From NCBI GenBank assembly GCA_963643035.1, contig CAVIKO010000058.1, forward strand, positions 1 through 12,796: a stretch of 12,796 nt of DNA, in the 5' to 3' direction. Origin of the DNA: UMGS1696 sp963643035. GTDB taxonomy: Bacteria; Bacillota; Clostridia; Oscillospirales; CAG-272. The position numbers were made by a program, and so were the translations under genes. Positions within the stretch are counted from its first letter, which is position 1. Every line of letters begins with the position of its first letter. Positions 6,863 to 12,796 of the stretch are shown in pieces. The notes under the pieces were generated by a model. The model saw nothing but the letters and a program-made list of their open reading frames with translations, was not told the origin of the DNA and made no database searches.

Positions 6863-7348
6863 ATGGCGACAGCAATTGTAAATCGGGCGGATCGACGCCA
6901 CTATATGAATACCGGAACGAAGGAGACGCCTGTCTGGTCGGCGATCGGAGAGGGCTTCACGGAATTTGCGGAGACGAAGAACGCAACGAGCTACCAGCGG
7001 CGGTACATCCACGAAGCGACGAAGCGGACGGATGTGACAGGCTACGCGCCGGTGATGGATTATGAATTTGAGGTATACCGGGGCAGCGACGTGATTGCGC
7101 GACTCCGTAAAATCACGGACACAGAGGCGTTGGGAGACGCGGCGCAGGTGGAGATCTGCACAGTGGATCTCTTTGACGAGACGGAAACCTCCGGGGTCTA
7201 CCGGGCGGTTCGCAGGACGTATTCCGTGATCCCGGACAAATGTGCCTCCGGTGTGGACACCCTTATCTACACGGGAACGCTGAAAGCGGTATCGTCGCCC
7301 ATGCCCGGCACCTTTGTCGCAAGCACCGAAACGTTCACGGCAGACTAA
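6863..7348 (+). CDS. Major tail tube protein
   Basis: This 161-residue protein would stack as hexameric rings to form the tail tube. Features typical of the family are an N-terminal region mentioning a test sample (TPVWSAIGEGFTEF), then ETKNATSYQRRYI, TDVTGYAPVMDYEFEVYRGS and YSVIPDKCASGVDTLIYTGT, a string of beta strands ending in TFVASTETFTAD. The GYAP/phe-tyr stretch and the terminal strand are standard for Firmicutes siphovirus and myovirus-like tubes. The ATG at 6863 has GGGGAGGA at 6850-6857. An ATG at 6848 would overlap that ribosome site. No sheath gene is adjacent, so the tail is non-contractile. Confidence 0.85.
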   Translation: MATAIVNRADRRHYMNTGTKETPVWSAIGEGFTEFAETKNATSYQRRYIHEATKRTDVTGYAPVMDYEFEVYRGSDVIARLRKITDTEALGDAAQVEICTVDLFDETETSGVYRAVRRTYSVIPDKCASGVDTLIYTGTLKAVSSPMPGTFVASTETFTAD

Positions 7349-7362
7349 GAAAGGACTATAAA

Positions 7363-7752
7363 ATGGAAGAAACAATGCGGTATTTTTCCTACGGCGGGAG
7401 GTCGTACTATTTTGATGTGAGCGAGGTCTGCTGTCTGACCCGGCTGACAAAGGCGTTGGAGGCGATGGAGCGCATGCGGACGGAACGTGCGGAAAAGGGA
7501 GACGAAAAGACGCCGGTGTATGCGGTGATCGCATCGTTCTGCGAGTCGATCCTGACCTTTTTCAAGAGCGTATTCGGCGAGAAGGCGGCTATGGAGATCT
7601 GCGGGGAGATGCAGAGTGGGGATGCATGCGCGGCGGCGTTTCTGGCGTTTGTGGCATTTGCACGCGCCCAGACCGTGGCGGTAGAAGCGGCGATCGCGGC
7701 TGCGGAGGCAGAATACGCGGCAAATGCGGTATCCCTGGGGGTTCTTGCATGA
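7363..7752 (+). CDS. Tail assembly chaperone, first component
   Basis: This 129-residue protein occupies the place of lambda gpG. It starts MRYFSYGGRSYYFDVSE (after MEET), followed by a helical body with TRLTKALEAMERMR, YAVIASFCESILTFFKSVFG and an alanine-rich C-terminal helix. I associate this pattern with a domain family of unknown function that precedes Gp15 in Firmicutes phages. It would coat the tape measure before tube polymerisation. Ribosome site AAGGA at 7351-7355 is 7 bases from the ATG. The TGA stop overlaps the next ATG (ATGA), so the pair is linked by reinitiation. I see no canonical slippery heptamer near the end, though the -1 frame is open there. Confidence 0.75.
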   Translation: MEETMRYFSYGGRSYYFDVSEVCCLTRLTKALEAMERMRTERAEKGDEKTPVYAVIASFCESILTFFKSVFGEKAAMEICGEMQSGDACAAAFLAFVAFARAQTVAVEAAIAAAEAEYAANAVSLGVLA

Positions 7753-8315
7753 CGGGACACTCAATTTTGACAGCCCCTTTGCCTGCCGCCGTGACCCTTT
7801 CCGATGGCAGAGAGCTTACGATTCGGACGGATTTTCGTGTGGGGCTGCTGTTCTCCGCGATCTTATCCGATGGCGCGTTGTGTCCGGCGTCGAAGCGGCG
7901 GCTGGCTTTGCGCCTCTATTACGATGCACTGCCGGAGGATGCGGACGCAGGTGAGCTATTCTGCGCCGTCATGCGCTTTTACAGCCGGGAGCAGGGGAAA
8001 GGAACGGAAACGGACGAATGTACGCGTGCGCCGCAGGAGCCGATTTTCGATTTCAACGTGGACGGGGATCGGATCTACGCTGCGTTCTATGCTGCCTACG
8101 GAATCGATCTCTGCGCGGCGCGGCTGCACTGGTGGCAGTTTCTGGCACTGCTCACCTCACTTCCGCAGGACTGCGCCTTCATGCGGACGGTTGCACTCCG
8201 GTGCATGGAGCCGGGTGATATCGCAGACGATGAGGCGCGGAGGCGGCTCCGGATGGCAAAAGCGCGGGTGCGGATCCGCAGAAATCCGTCTGAGAGAAGG
8301 GAGGAGACGGAATGA
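7749..8315 (+). CDS. Tail assembly protein, bacteriophage Gp15 family
   Basis: This 188-residue protein is recognisable as the Gp15 family (named from Listeria/Streptococcus phages). It has the conserved segment FDFNVDGDRIYAAFYAAYGI followed by LHWWQFLALLTSLPQD, and a basic C-terminus (RRRLRMAKARVRIRRN). It corresponds to the second tail chaperone, which bridges the tape measure and tube protein. The start at 7749 shares ATGA with the preceding gene, and its own TGA shares ATGA with the tape-measure gene. The three are therefore translationally chained. Length is normal for the family. Confidence 0.88.
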   Translation: MTGHSILTAPLPAAVTLSDGRELTIRTDFRVGLLFSAILSDGALCPASKRRLALRLYYDALPEDADAGELFCAVMRFYSREQGKGTETDECTRAPQEPIFDFNVDGDRIYAAFYAAYGIDLCAARLHWWQFLALLTSLPQDCAFMRTVALRCMEPGDIADDEARRRLRMAKARVRIRRNPSERREETE

Positions 8316-8815
8316 CGGACGGGGTATCGCGCGCTCTGGCGCAGGGCTTGGACACAGAGACGGTATTGCTCACAGCGCGCGCTCTGACCGGGGAGATCGC
8401 CGGACTGGCGGGGGCGGACGGTTCCGGGCGCAACTGGTACGCGTTTGGAGAATCGCTTCTGCGCGGTGTATCCGCAGGGCTCGCATCGGCAGGCACGGCG
8501 CTGGCGGCGGCGATCCGATCAGTGGCGGAGGAAATGACGGACGCAGTGCAGGCATTTTCCGAGGAACATTTGGAAATGTCCGGGAATCCGGCGGCGGAGA
8601 TGCGCGTCACACTGGCATCGGAGACGGTATCTGCACCTGTCCGGGAGGCGGTATGGACGGAGGGAGCGTGGCGTGGTGCGGCGAATCCGGTATCGCAGGC
8701 GACGGATTCCGGACGCACCGTCGTCCAGTACATTACGCTCCGCAGCAACGACGAGACACCATATGAGACGGCGCGCGCCATCCGTCGGGAGAGCGAGGCA
8801 CTGCTGCACGCGTGA
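8312..8815 (+). CDS. Miniature tape-measure-like protein
   Basis: This 167-residue protein lies between Gp15 and the distal tail protein, the invariable site of the tape-measure gene, whose products are normally 600 to over 1500 residues. Residues 41-80 (NWYAFGESLLRGVSAGLASA, then GTALAAAIRSVAEEMTDAVQ) match the glycine/alanine-rich helix common near the C-terminal end of tape measures. The last 30 residues (VVQYITLRSNDETPYETARA onwards) resemble their usual C-terminus. So only the tail-tip-proximal end is represented. There is no transmembrane segment and no peptidase or lysozyme domain. The frame is clean, with an ATGA start overlap and a strong ribosome site for the next gene 3' of it. This is either a truly tiny tape measure or a deletion product. 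Confidence 0.7.
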   Translation: MTDGVSRALAQGLDTETVLLTARALTGEIAGLAGADGSGRNWYAFGESLLRGVSAGLASAGTALAAAIRSVAEEMTDAVQAFSEEHLEMSGNPAAEMRVTLASETVSAPVREAVWTEGAWRGAANPVSQATDSGRTVVQYITLRSNDETPYETARAIRRESEALLHA

Positions 8816-8831
8816 GAGAGGAGGACTATGG

Positions 8832-9698
8832 ATGGAGGACTACAGCATTGTATTGCGCGGCGGCGGTGTGACGGTGGAGATCGCGCCGGGCGGGGAATTG
8901 TGTCTGCTTGAAAAAGGTACGGAGGGCTTTGGACGTGTGGACGGCGTGGTCACGCTGGCGGATTACGCGCTGTCGGGCGGCGGGTATCCGGTATCGCGTC
9001 ATGTATCGCGCCGGGAGATCCGACTGAAAGCGGAAATCCGTGCGGCGGTGGGGACGGCCTCGTTCACGGAGCTGCGCACACGGCTGCTGCGTTTGATGGA
9101 TCCGCTGACGGACGTGGAACTTGAGGCGGACATGGGAGCGGGAAAGCGGCAGATCTCCCTGATCCCGGACGGCGGGAGCAGTGTGGAGATCGGGCATTAT
9201 CGCGAGCCCGTCACCGTGCAGCTGTGTTTTCTCGCGCCGGATCCGTATTTTGCGGCGGTGGCACCGGAGACAGTCTCCTTCTGGGAGGCGACACCGATTT
9301 TGACCTTTCCGCTCAATCTGATGGCGGGCGCGGGAACGGTCAGCGGGTATTACGGGACAACGAACGCGGCGAGGCTCCGGAATCCGGGAGACAGAGAATG
9401 CGGCTACCATCTGGTGCTGACGGCGGAAAACGGGACGGTGACCAATCCCTCGGTGACGCTGCCGGGCGGTACGCTGTCCCTGCAATGCACCATTGGAGAG
9501 GGCGAACGCGTGGTGATCGACACCCATCCGCGCACCAAGACGATCCTTGTTAACGATACTCCGTCCCTGTGCTTCACGCCGGGCAGTGTATTTGCGGGAA
9601 TTCCGCGGGGGACAAGCGACATGGTTCTGGCGGCGGAGAGCGGTATTCAATATCTGCGGGCGCAGCTTTCGTTTGTGCCACTATACTATGGAGTGTGA
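8832..9698 (+). CDS. Distal tail protein (Dit-like)
   Basis: This 288-residue protein would form the hub ring at the end of the tail tube. The N-terminal half (about 1-140) has the Dit/Sipho_tail layout: ISHR-like VSRREIRLKAEIRAAVG, then FTELRTRLLRLMDPLTDVEL, ISLIPDG and REPVTVQLCFLAPDPYF. The PDPYF segment is a hallmark of the family. The second half is beta-rich (LRNPGDRECGYHLVLTAENG, LPGGTLSLQCTIGEGERVVI), fitting the galectin-like C-terminal domain. ATG 8832 is chosen because AGGAGG at 8819-8824 is 7 bases upstream. An out-of-frame ATG at 8828 is ignored. The gene ends inside the start region of the next one. Confidence 0.88.
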   Translation: MEDYSIVLRGGGVTVEIAPGGELCLLEKGTEGFGRVDGVVTLADYALSGGGYPVSRHVSRREIRLKAEIRAAVGTASFTELRTRLLRLMDPLTDVELEADMGAGKRQISLIPDGGSSVEIGHYREPVTVQLCFLAPDPYFAAVAPETVSFWEATPILTFPLNLMAGAGTVSGYYGTTNAARLRNPGDRECGYHLVLTAENGTVTNPSVTLPGGTLSLQCTIGEGERVVIDTHPRTKTILVNDTPSLCFTPGSVFAGIPRGTSDMVLAAESGIQYLRAQLSFVPLYYGV

Positions 9699-9699
9699 T

Positions 9700-10713
9700 A
9701 TGGCTATGGAATCGATTTATCTGTTGAACGGCAGCTTTTCGCCGTTATGTATGCCCGTGGACAGCTGTATCTCTCTTGTGTGGAATCTCTGCTACCAGTC
9801 CTGCGGCACTTTTTCGGTACTGCTCCCCTATGACGCGTCGGGTATGCCGGAGCAGGCGGTTTATCTCACGGACGGTGTGCGCTGCGGTCGGATCGAGCGG
9901 GTCTCTATCGAAAACGGCCGGGTGCGGCTGACGGGTCGGACGCTGGAGTGTTTCCTCTACGACAGGCTGTTCGCAGAGAAATTCGAGTACACGGGAGCAT
10001 TGGGGGATGCGTGTCTGACAGCGGTGCGGACATATTGCGCCGATCTGCCGCTTACCGTGGACGAAAACGGCGCGTCCTTTCCGGAAACAGGGGTCTATCG
10101 TGCGCAGTGGACGACGGTCGGACAGTTTTTGCATGATGCGCTGTCTCAGGCGGGCGGCTCCTTTGCGGTGGAATACGTGCCGGGCGCGGCGAAATGTACC
10201 TTCCGGTTGATCCGCGGTACGGACAGATCCGCTTCCGGAGCGATCTTTTCGGAGGATTTCGGCAATCTCGCGTCGCTGACCGTCGAGAGGGATCGTTCCG
10301 GGCAGACGGACAGGGTGTATGTGACCGGTTCGGACAATGTGACGGTAGCCGTGGTGCGGGAGGGAGCTGCGAAGCCGTATCGGGATGCGCGGATTGAGGC
10401 GGCAGATATGGAAAGTGCGGATTACGAGGTGTTCGCGGATTACACGGACGCGCTGCGCGCACGGGGAAAGGCGTATCTTGCGGCATACGGCGGGGAGATC
10501 GTCCGTGTGGACGGCGGTGCGGAGCCGGATACGCTGCCGGAATACGGGGTGGATTACGCGCTGGGTGATCTGTGTACGGTGCGGACAGCGGCATACAGCG
10601 GCACGGTGCGCCTCACGGCGATCGACATGGTCACGGAAAACGGGATCCGGCGCGTGTACCCGTATTTCGGAATCCGGCGAAGGACGATCCGGGACGCGCT
10701 GGGCGGAACATAA
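9700..10713 (+). CDS. Tail hub protein, ReqiPepy6 Gp37-like (Tal/baseplate)
   Basis: This 337-residue protein would sit below Dit as the tail-associated hub. It carries the family opening of a short strand, then SLVWNLCYQSCGTFSVLLP, followed by a tight beta-rich domain (RIERVSIENGRVRLTGRTLE), a helix with FLHDALSQAGGSF, and a C-terminal domain ending VRLTAIDMVTENGIRRVYPY. The length is typical of the minimal form. There is no fused peptidase or lysozyme, so it would not itself cut the cell wall. ATG 9700 is preferred because GGAG at 9690-9693 is 6 bases upstream. ATG 9688 and 9706 are alternatives. It abuts the Dit stop (9696-9698). Confidence 0.82.
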   Translation: MAMESIYLLNGSFSPLCMPVDSCISLVWNLCYQSCGTFSVLLPYDASGMPEQAVYLTDGVRCGRIERVSIENGRVRLTGRTLECFLYDRLFAEKFEYTGALGDACLTAVRTYCADLPLTVDENGASFPETGVYRAQWTTVGQFLHDALSQAGGSFAVEYVPGAAKCTFRLIRGTDRSASGAIFSEDFGNLASLTVERDRSGQTDRVYVTGSDNVTVAVVREGAAKPYRDARIEAADMESADYEVFADYTDALRARGKAYLAAYGGEIVRVDGGAEPDTLPEYGVDYALGDLCTVRTAAYSGTVRLTAIDMVTENGIRRVYPYFGIRRRTIRDALGGT

Positions 10714-10737
10714 TCATCAATATAGGAGTGAATATTT

Positions 10738-11466
10738 ATGCAGAAAATCATAGACGGTGGGATGTTTGATTCGACCAGCGTCGTGGAGACCGTGGACGGC
10801 TTCCCGCGCGGGGACAAGGCGGTGGACGCGGCGTTTTTTGCCAAAATGATGAGCTGCTTCTATCGGGACGGCGTACTGCGGCCGACGGACGGCGGATTCG
10901 CGGTCGTTCCGGCAAGCGGCGGGATTGCGGTGCAGATTCGTCCGGGAATTGCATGGATCGGCGGGCGGATGGCATATCTTGAGGAAGCAGCGACATTTAC
11001 ACTGACGGCGGGACGTCTATACGCTGTGACGCTCCGGCTGGATCTCAATCTGCGCCGTTTCACCATCGAGGTGGAGGAAGATGTCGGAGCGGCACCGCTC
11101 CGCGGCACAACGATCACGGAGCTGCTGCTTGCCAGAGTCAATGTGCCGATGAACGCGACGGCGGTGACGACGGCGATGATCACGGATAAGCGGACGGACG
11201 AAACGGTTTGCGGCGCGGTGGATTCCGTGATGGCGGCTCTCCAATCCGTGGCATACGCGGCAAACAGCGGTGCGGTAGGCGGGGTGACGGCGGACAAGTT
11301 GGTGCCGAAAACGGGCTGTGTGATGACGGGGGTGCTGCGCTGCGGGAACGAGGCGGCGGGCGGCTCGGCGGTGCGCAATATCCGCTACGGAAAAACGCTG
11401 CCGACGGATCTGGCGGACGGAGAGATCTTTCTCCTGCTCGCGGACGACGGCACGGACACGGAATAA
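10738..11466 (+). CDS. Baseplate / tail fibre adaptor protein
   Basis: This 242-residue protein has the N-terminal layout common to Firmicutes phage tail-tip proteins: a start like FDSTSVVETVDGFPRGDKAV, a segment around SCFYRDGVLRPTDGGFAVVP, then GGIAVQIRPGIAWIGGRMAY, RLYAVTLRLDLNLRRFTIEV and MITDKRTDETVCG. This sugar- or baseplate-anchoring beta domain is seen in upper-baseplate and side-fibre proteins. A short helical linker (about 165-185) leads to a small C-terminal part (VPKTGCVMTGVLRCGNEAAG, KTLPTDLADGEIFLLL) typical of fibre ends. It follows an AGGAG ribosome site at 10725-10729. It probably helps fix the receptor-binding tip. No enzymatic motif is visible. Confidence 0.72.
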   Translation: MQKIIDGGMFDSTSVVETVDGFPRGDKAVDAAFFAKMMSCFYRDGVLRPTDGGFAVVPASGGIAVQIRPGIAWIGGRMAYLEEAATFTLTAGRLYAVTLRLDLNLRRFTIEVEEDVGAAPLRGTTITELLLARVNVPMNATAVTTAMITDKRTDETVCGAVDSVMAALQSVAYAANSGAVGGVTADKLVPKTGCVMTGVLRCGNEAAGGSAVRNIRYGKTLPTDLADGEIFLLLADDGTDTE

Positions 11467-11478
11467 GGGGGGGACGCG

Positions 11479-12570
11479 ATGCTGTACGATCAGACCTCGG
11501 AGACGTTGACCTGTCTTGCCGAGAGCACAGGACACACAATTCTCTGGAATGAGAAGGAAATCGGGTGCCGTCTGTATCGGGACGGGGTGACGGAAACGCT
11601 CTATTTTGTTCTCGACTATGTGGGGGAGCAGACGGAGCCGCTTCTCACGAATCATTTCCGCGTATACTACAACAGCACGGCATACGGTTTTGACGCAGCG
11701 GCGGGTTTTTCGTCTCCGGTATGCGTGCTGTCCCATGTAGCGGGGAAGGAGGAGGTGCGGCTGCGGATGGAATCGGACGAGGATACCTTCACCATGGACG
11801 GCAGAGTGCGGCGCGAAATTTCCTATTCATTTGTGTGGTACGACAGTCTGCCGACGTTTGTCTGGAACGCCGTGATGTATGCGAACTACATGAACCGGAT
11901 CACGTGGCAGGTCACCGCCCCGACAGGCATGGCGGCATATCCGACCCACGCAGAATTCTACATCCGGCGGCAGGGGGAGGATGCGTATACCATGCGCACA
12001 TCGGTGAATCTGAGCCGCAAAACCCAGGCGTGGATGATCAGCCTGGATGCGGAGGACATGGGAGCTGCGTACTATTTCCGGGTTACCTACATCACGGCAG
12101 AGACGGCGGACGGCACGTGGCTGACCAGAAACCGCGCCGACACCCCGCATATGGCGGTGACACGCGACGGCTCGCTTCCGTATCCGCCGGAGGTGAGCCA
12201 CAGTGCCGTTATGCGCGGCGGGAAGGTTCGGGTGCGATGGAGCGCGCCGGCAGATCCGTTGTACACCCTTGTGGTATACGATCTCTACCGTGCCGTCGCC
12301 GCCGACTCCGGCAAGGATCCGGAATGGGCATTACTCTATTCCGGCAAGGCGGCGCAGTTCCTCGACACCCCTCCGGAGAACGACTATGTCCGGTATCGGG
12401 TACGCGGGAGAACAGCGGACAGCACGAATACCGCGTGGGTGGACACCGGATGGCTCCGGCAGAGTACCTCCAATCTATACGTTGGCAAGGGCGGTGTTCC
12501 GACTCCTGCGGTGTCGATACGCATCGGCGGCAAGGTCGCCCTTGCCATGGGGTATGTAGGGGGAGTGTAA
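11479..12570 (+). CDS. Tail-tip protein with FN3-like domain, possible receptor binding
   Basis: This 363-residue protein is the last gene of the cluster. Residues 1-105 and 106-230 look like beta-sandwich modules (RVYYNSTAYGFD; VRREISYSFVWYDSLPTFVW). Residues about 235-327 have the pattern of a fibronectin type III-like domain: PPEVSHSAVMRGGKVRVRWS, then YDLYRAV and RYRVRGRTADSTNTAWVDTG. The end SNLYVGKGGV onwards, with GKVALAMGYVGGV, is a glycine-valine motif that I know from the C-termini of phage tail proteins. Start ATG follows GGGGGGA at 11467-11473. By position it is the receptor-binding or cell-contact protein. Without a close known relative, the target is unknown. Directly downstream the inverted repeat begins, with no holin or endolysin gene. 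Confidence 0.65.
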   Translation: MLYDQTSETLTCLAESTGHTILWNEKEIGCRLYRDGVTETLYFVLDYVGEQTEPLLTNHFRVYYNSTAYGFDAAAGFSSPVCVLSHVAGKEEVRLRMESDEDTFTMDGRVRREISYSFVWYDSLPTFVWNAVMYANYMNRITWQVTAPTGMAAYPTHAEFYIRRQGEDAYTMRTSVNLSRKTQAWMISLDAEDMGAAYYFRVTYITAETADGTWLTRNRADTPHMAVTRDGSLPYPPEVSHSAVMRGGKVRVRWSAPADPLYTLVVYDLYRAVAADSGKDPEWALLYSGKAAQFLDTPPENDYVRYRVRGRTADSTNTAWVDTGWLRQSTSNLYVGKGGVPTPAVSIRIGGKVALAMGYVGGV

Positions 12571-12796
12571 CTCCCTGCCCTTATGATTTGCTAAACCTAC
12601 GGTTTTGGCATAATTGGAGATAAGGGGTGCCTCATTGCTTCTATATTGCACCGGATCGGTGCGGATGATTGCCTTGCGGCACATTGATATTGCACCGGTT
12701 CGGTGCGGATTATGCCTTGCGGCGCACCAGAGAGCGGGGAGAACGGGATTTGCGAATCCCTTTCTCCCCACCCTCTGGACTCCCCCCCTCTTTCCC
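12571..12796. other. Gene-free right flank
   Basis: After the last stop there is about 50 bases of unassigned DNA with a small AAACC-TAC-GGTTT dyad (12593-12605), then the right inverted-repeat arm. No intrinsic terminator with a T-run is visible before the repeat, and no gene starts here. The window ends within a run of C residues beyond the repeat. Confidence 0.7.
12623..12785 (-). repeat. Right arm of long inverted repeat, with internal duplication
   Basis: This is the reverse complement of the left arm (101-220). It contains two copies, offset by 44 bases, of the unit holding the 6-bp dyad (12648-12662 and 12692-12706) and the GCCTTGCGGC stretch, where the left arm has one. The large hairpin (12727-12778) is conserved. 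When read on the - strand its changes relative to the left copy keep pairing, leaving a single mismatch. It could act in transcription read-through control at the end of the operon or be an end of a mobile unit. Confidence 0.85.

Noticed and set aside
6503..7534. Long open frame on the - strand (343 codons) opposite the tail tube region
   Set aside because: It crosses three well-supported + strand genes, and its composition is that of a GC-driven shadow frame.
12588..12614. TTGCTA and CATAAT as a promoter leaving the cluster
   Set aside because: Spacing is only 15 bases, the match is weak, and no gene follows within the window.
1..12796. CRISPR array, tRNA, rRNA or integrase attachment core
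   Set aside because: No regularly spaced direct repeats, no cloverleaf and no integrase gene were found on either strand by eye.

Overview
The window is a compact, head-to-tail cluster of phage structural genes. Fourteen genes all read on the + strand from about 506 to 12570. They run in the textbook order of a siphovirus morphogenesis module: small and large terminase, portal, a short scaffold, a P22-fold-type coat protein, three head-tail joining proteins, tail tube, two tail chaperones, a very small tape-measure-like protein, distal tail protein, hub (Tal-like) protein, a baseplate/fibre protein and a terminal protein with a fibronectin-III-like domain. Genes are tightly packed, often with ATGA or 8-base overlaps and strong AGGAGG ribosome sites. 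The DNA is GC-rich (my rough estimate is near 60%). The protein families are those of Firmicutes phages (SPP1-type portal, Gp15 chaperone, ReqiPepy6 Gp37-like hub). GC content and repeat style make me think of a Negativicute such as Selenomonas, but that host guess is weak.

Layout. Positions 1-480 hold no gene. They contain the left arm of a long inverted repeat (101-220), then a run of small hairpins (233-396), then a good sigma-70-type promoter (422-451) with overlapping dyads and a hairpin-bearing leader. Positions 506-3746 are packaging and portal genes. Positions 3837-5597 are scaffold and coat, separated by an 88-base palindromic, MITE-like element (4161-4248) with an extra copy of its end. 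Positions 5590-6825 are connectors and tail completion. Positions 6863-8815 are tail tube, chaperones and tape measure. Positions 8832-12570 are the tail tip. Positions 12571-12796 hold the right arm of the inverted repeat, with one internal unit duplicated.

How it works together. Terminase would cut and pump DNA through the SPP1-like portal into a coat shell built on the scaffold, with no maturation protease, as in P22. The connectors seal the head. A tube of the 161-residue tail protein would be assembled with the two chaperones on the tape measure and capped by Dit, hub and fibre proteins.

What stands out. The tape-measure position is filled by only 167 residues, which would give a very stubby tail. 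No integrase, repressor, replication or lysis gene lies between the inverted repeats. All reading frames are intact. This fits a domesticated or gene-transfer-agent-like particle, a minimal satellite, or just the structural third of a larger prophage. The window alone cannot decide among these.
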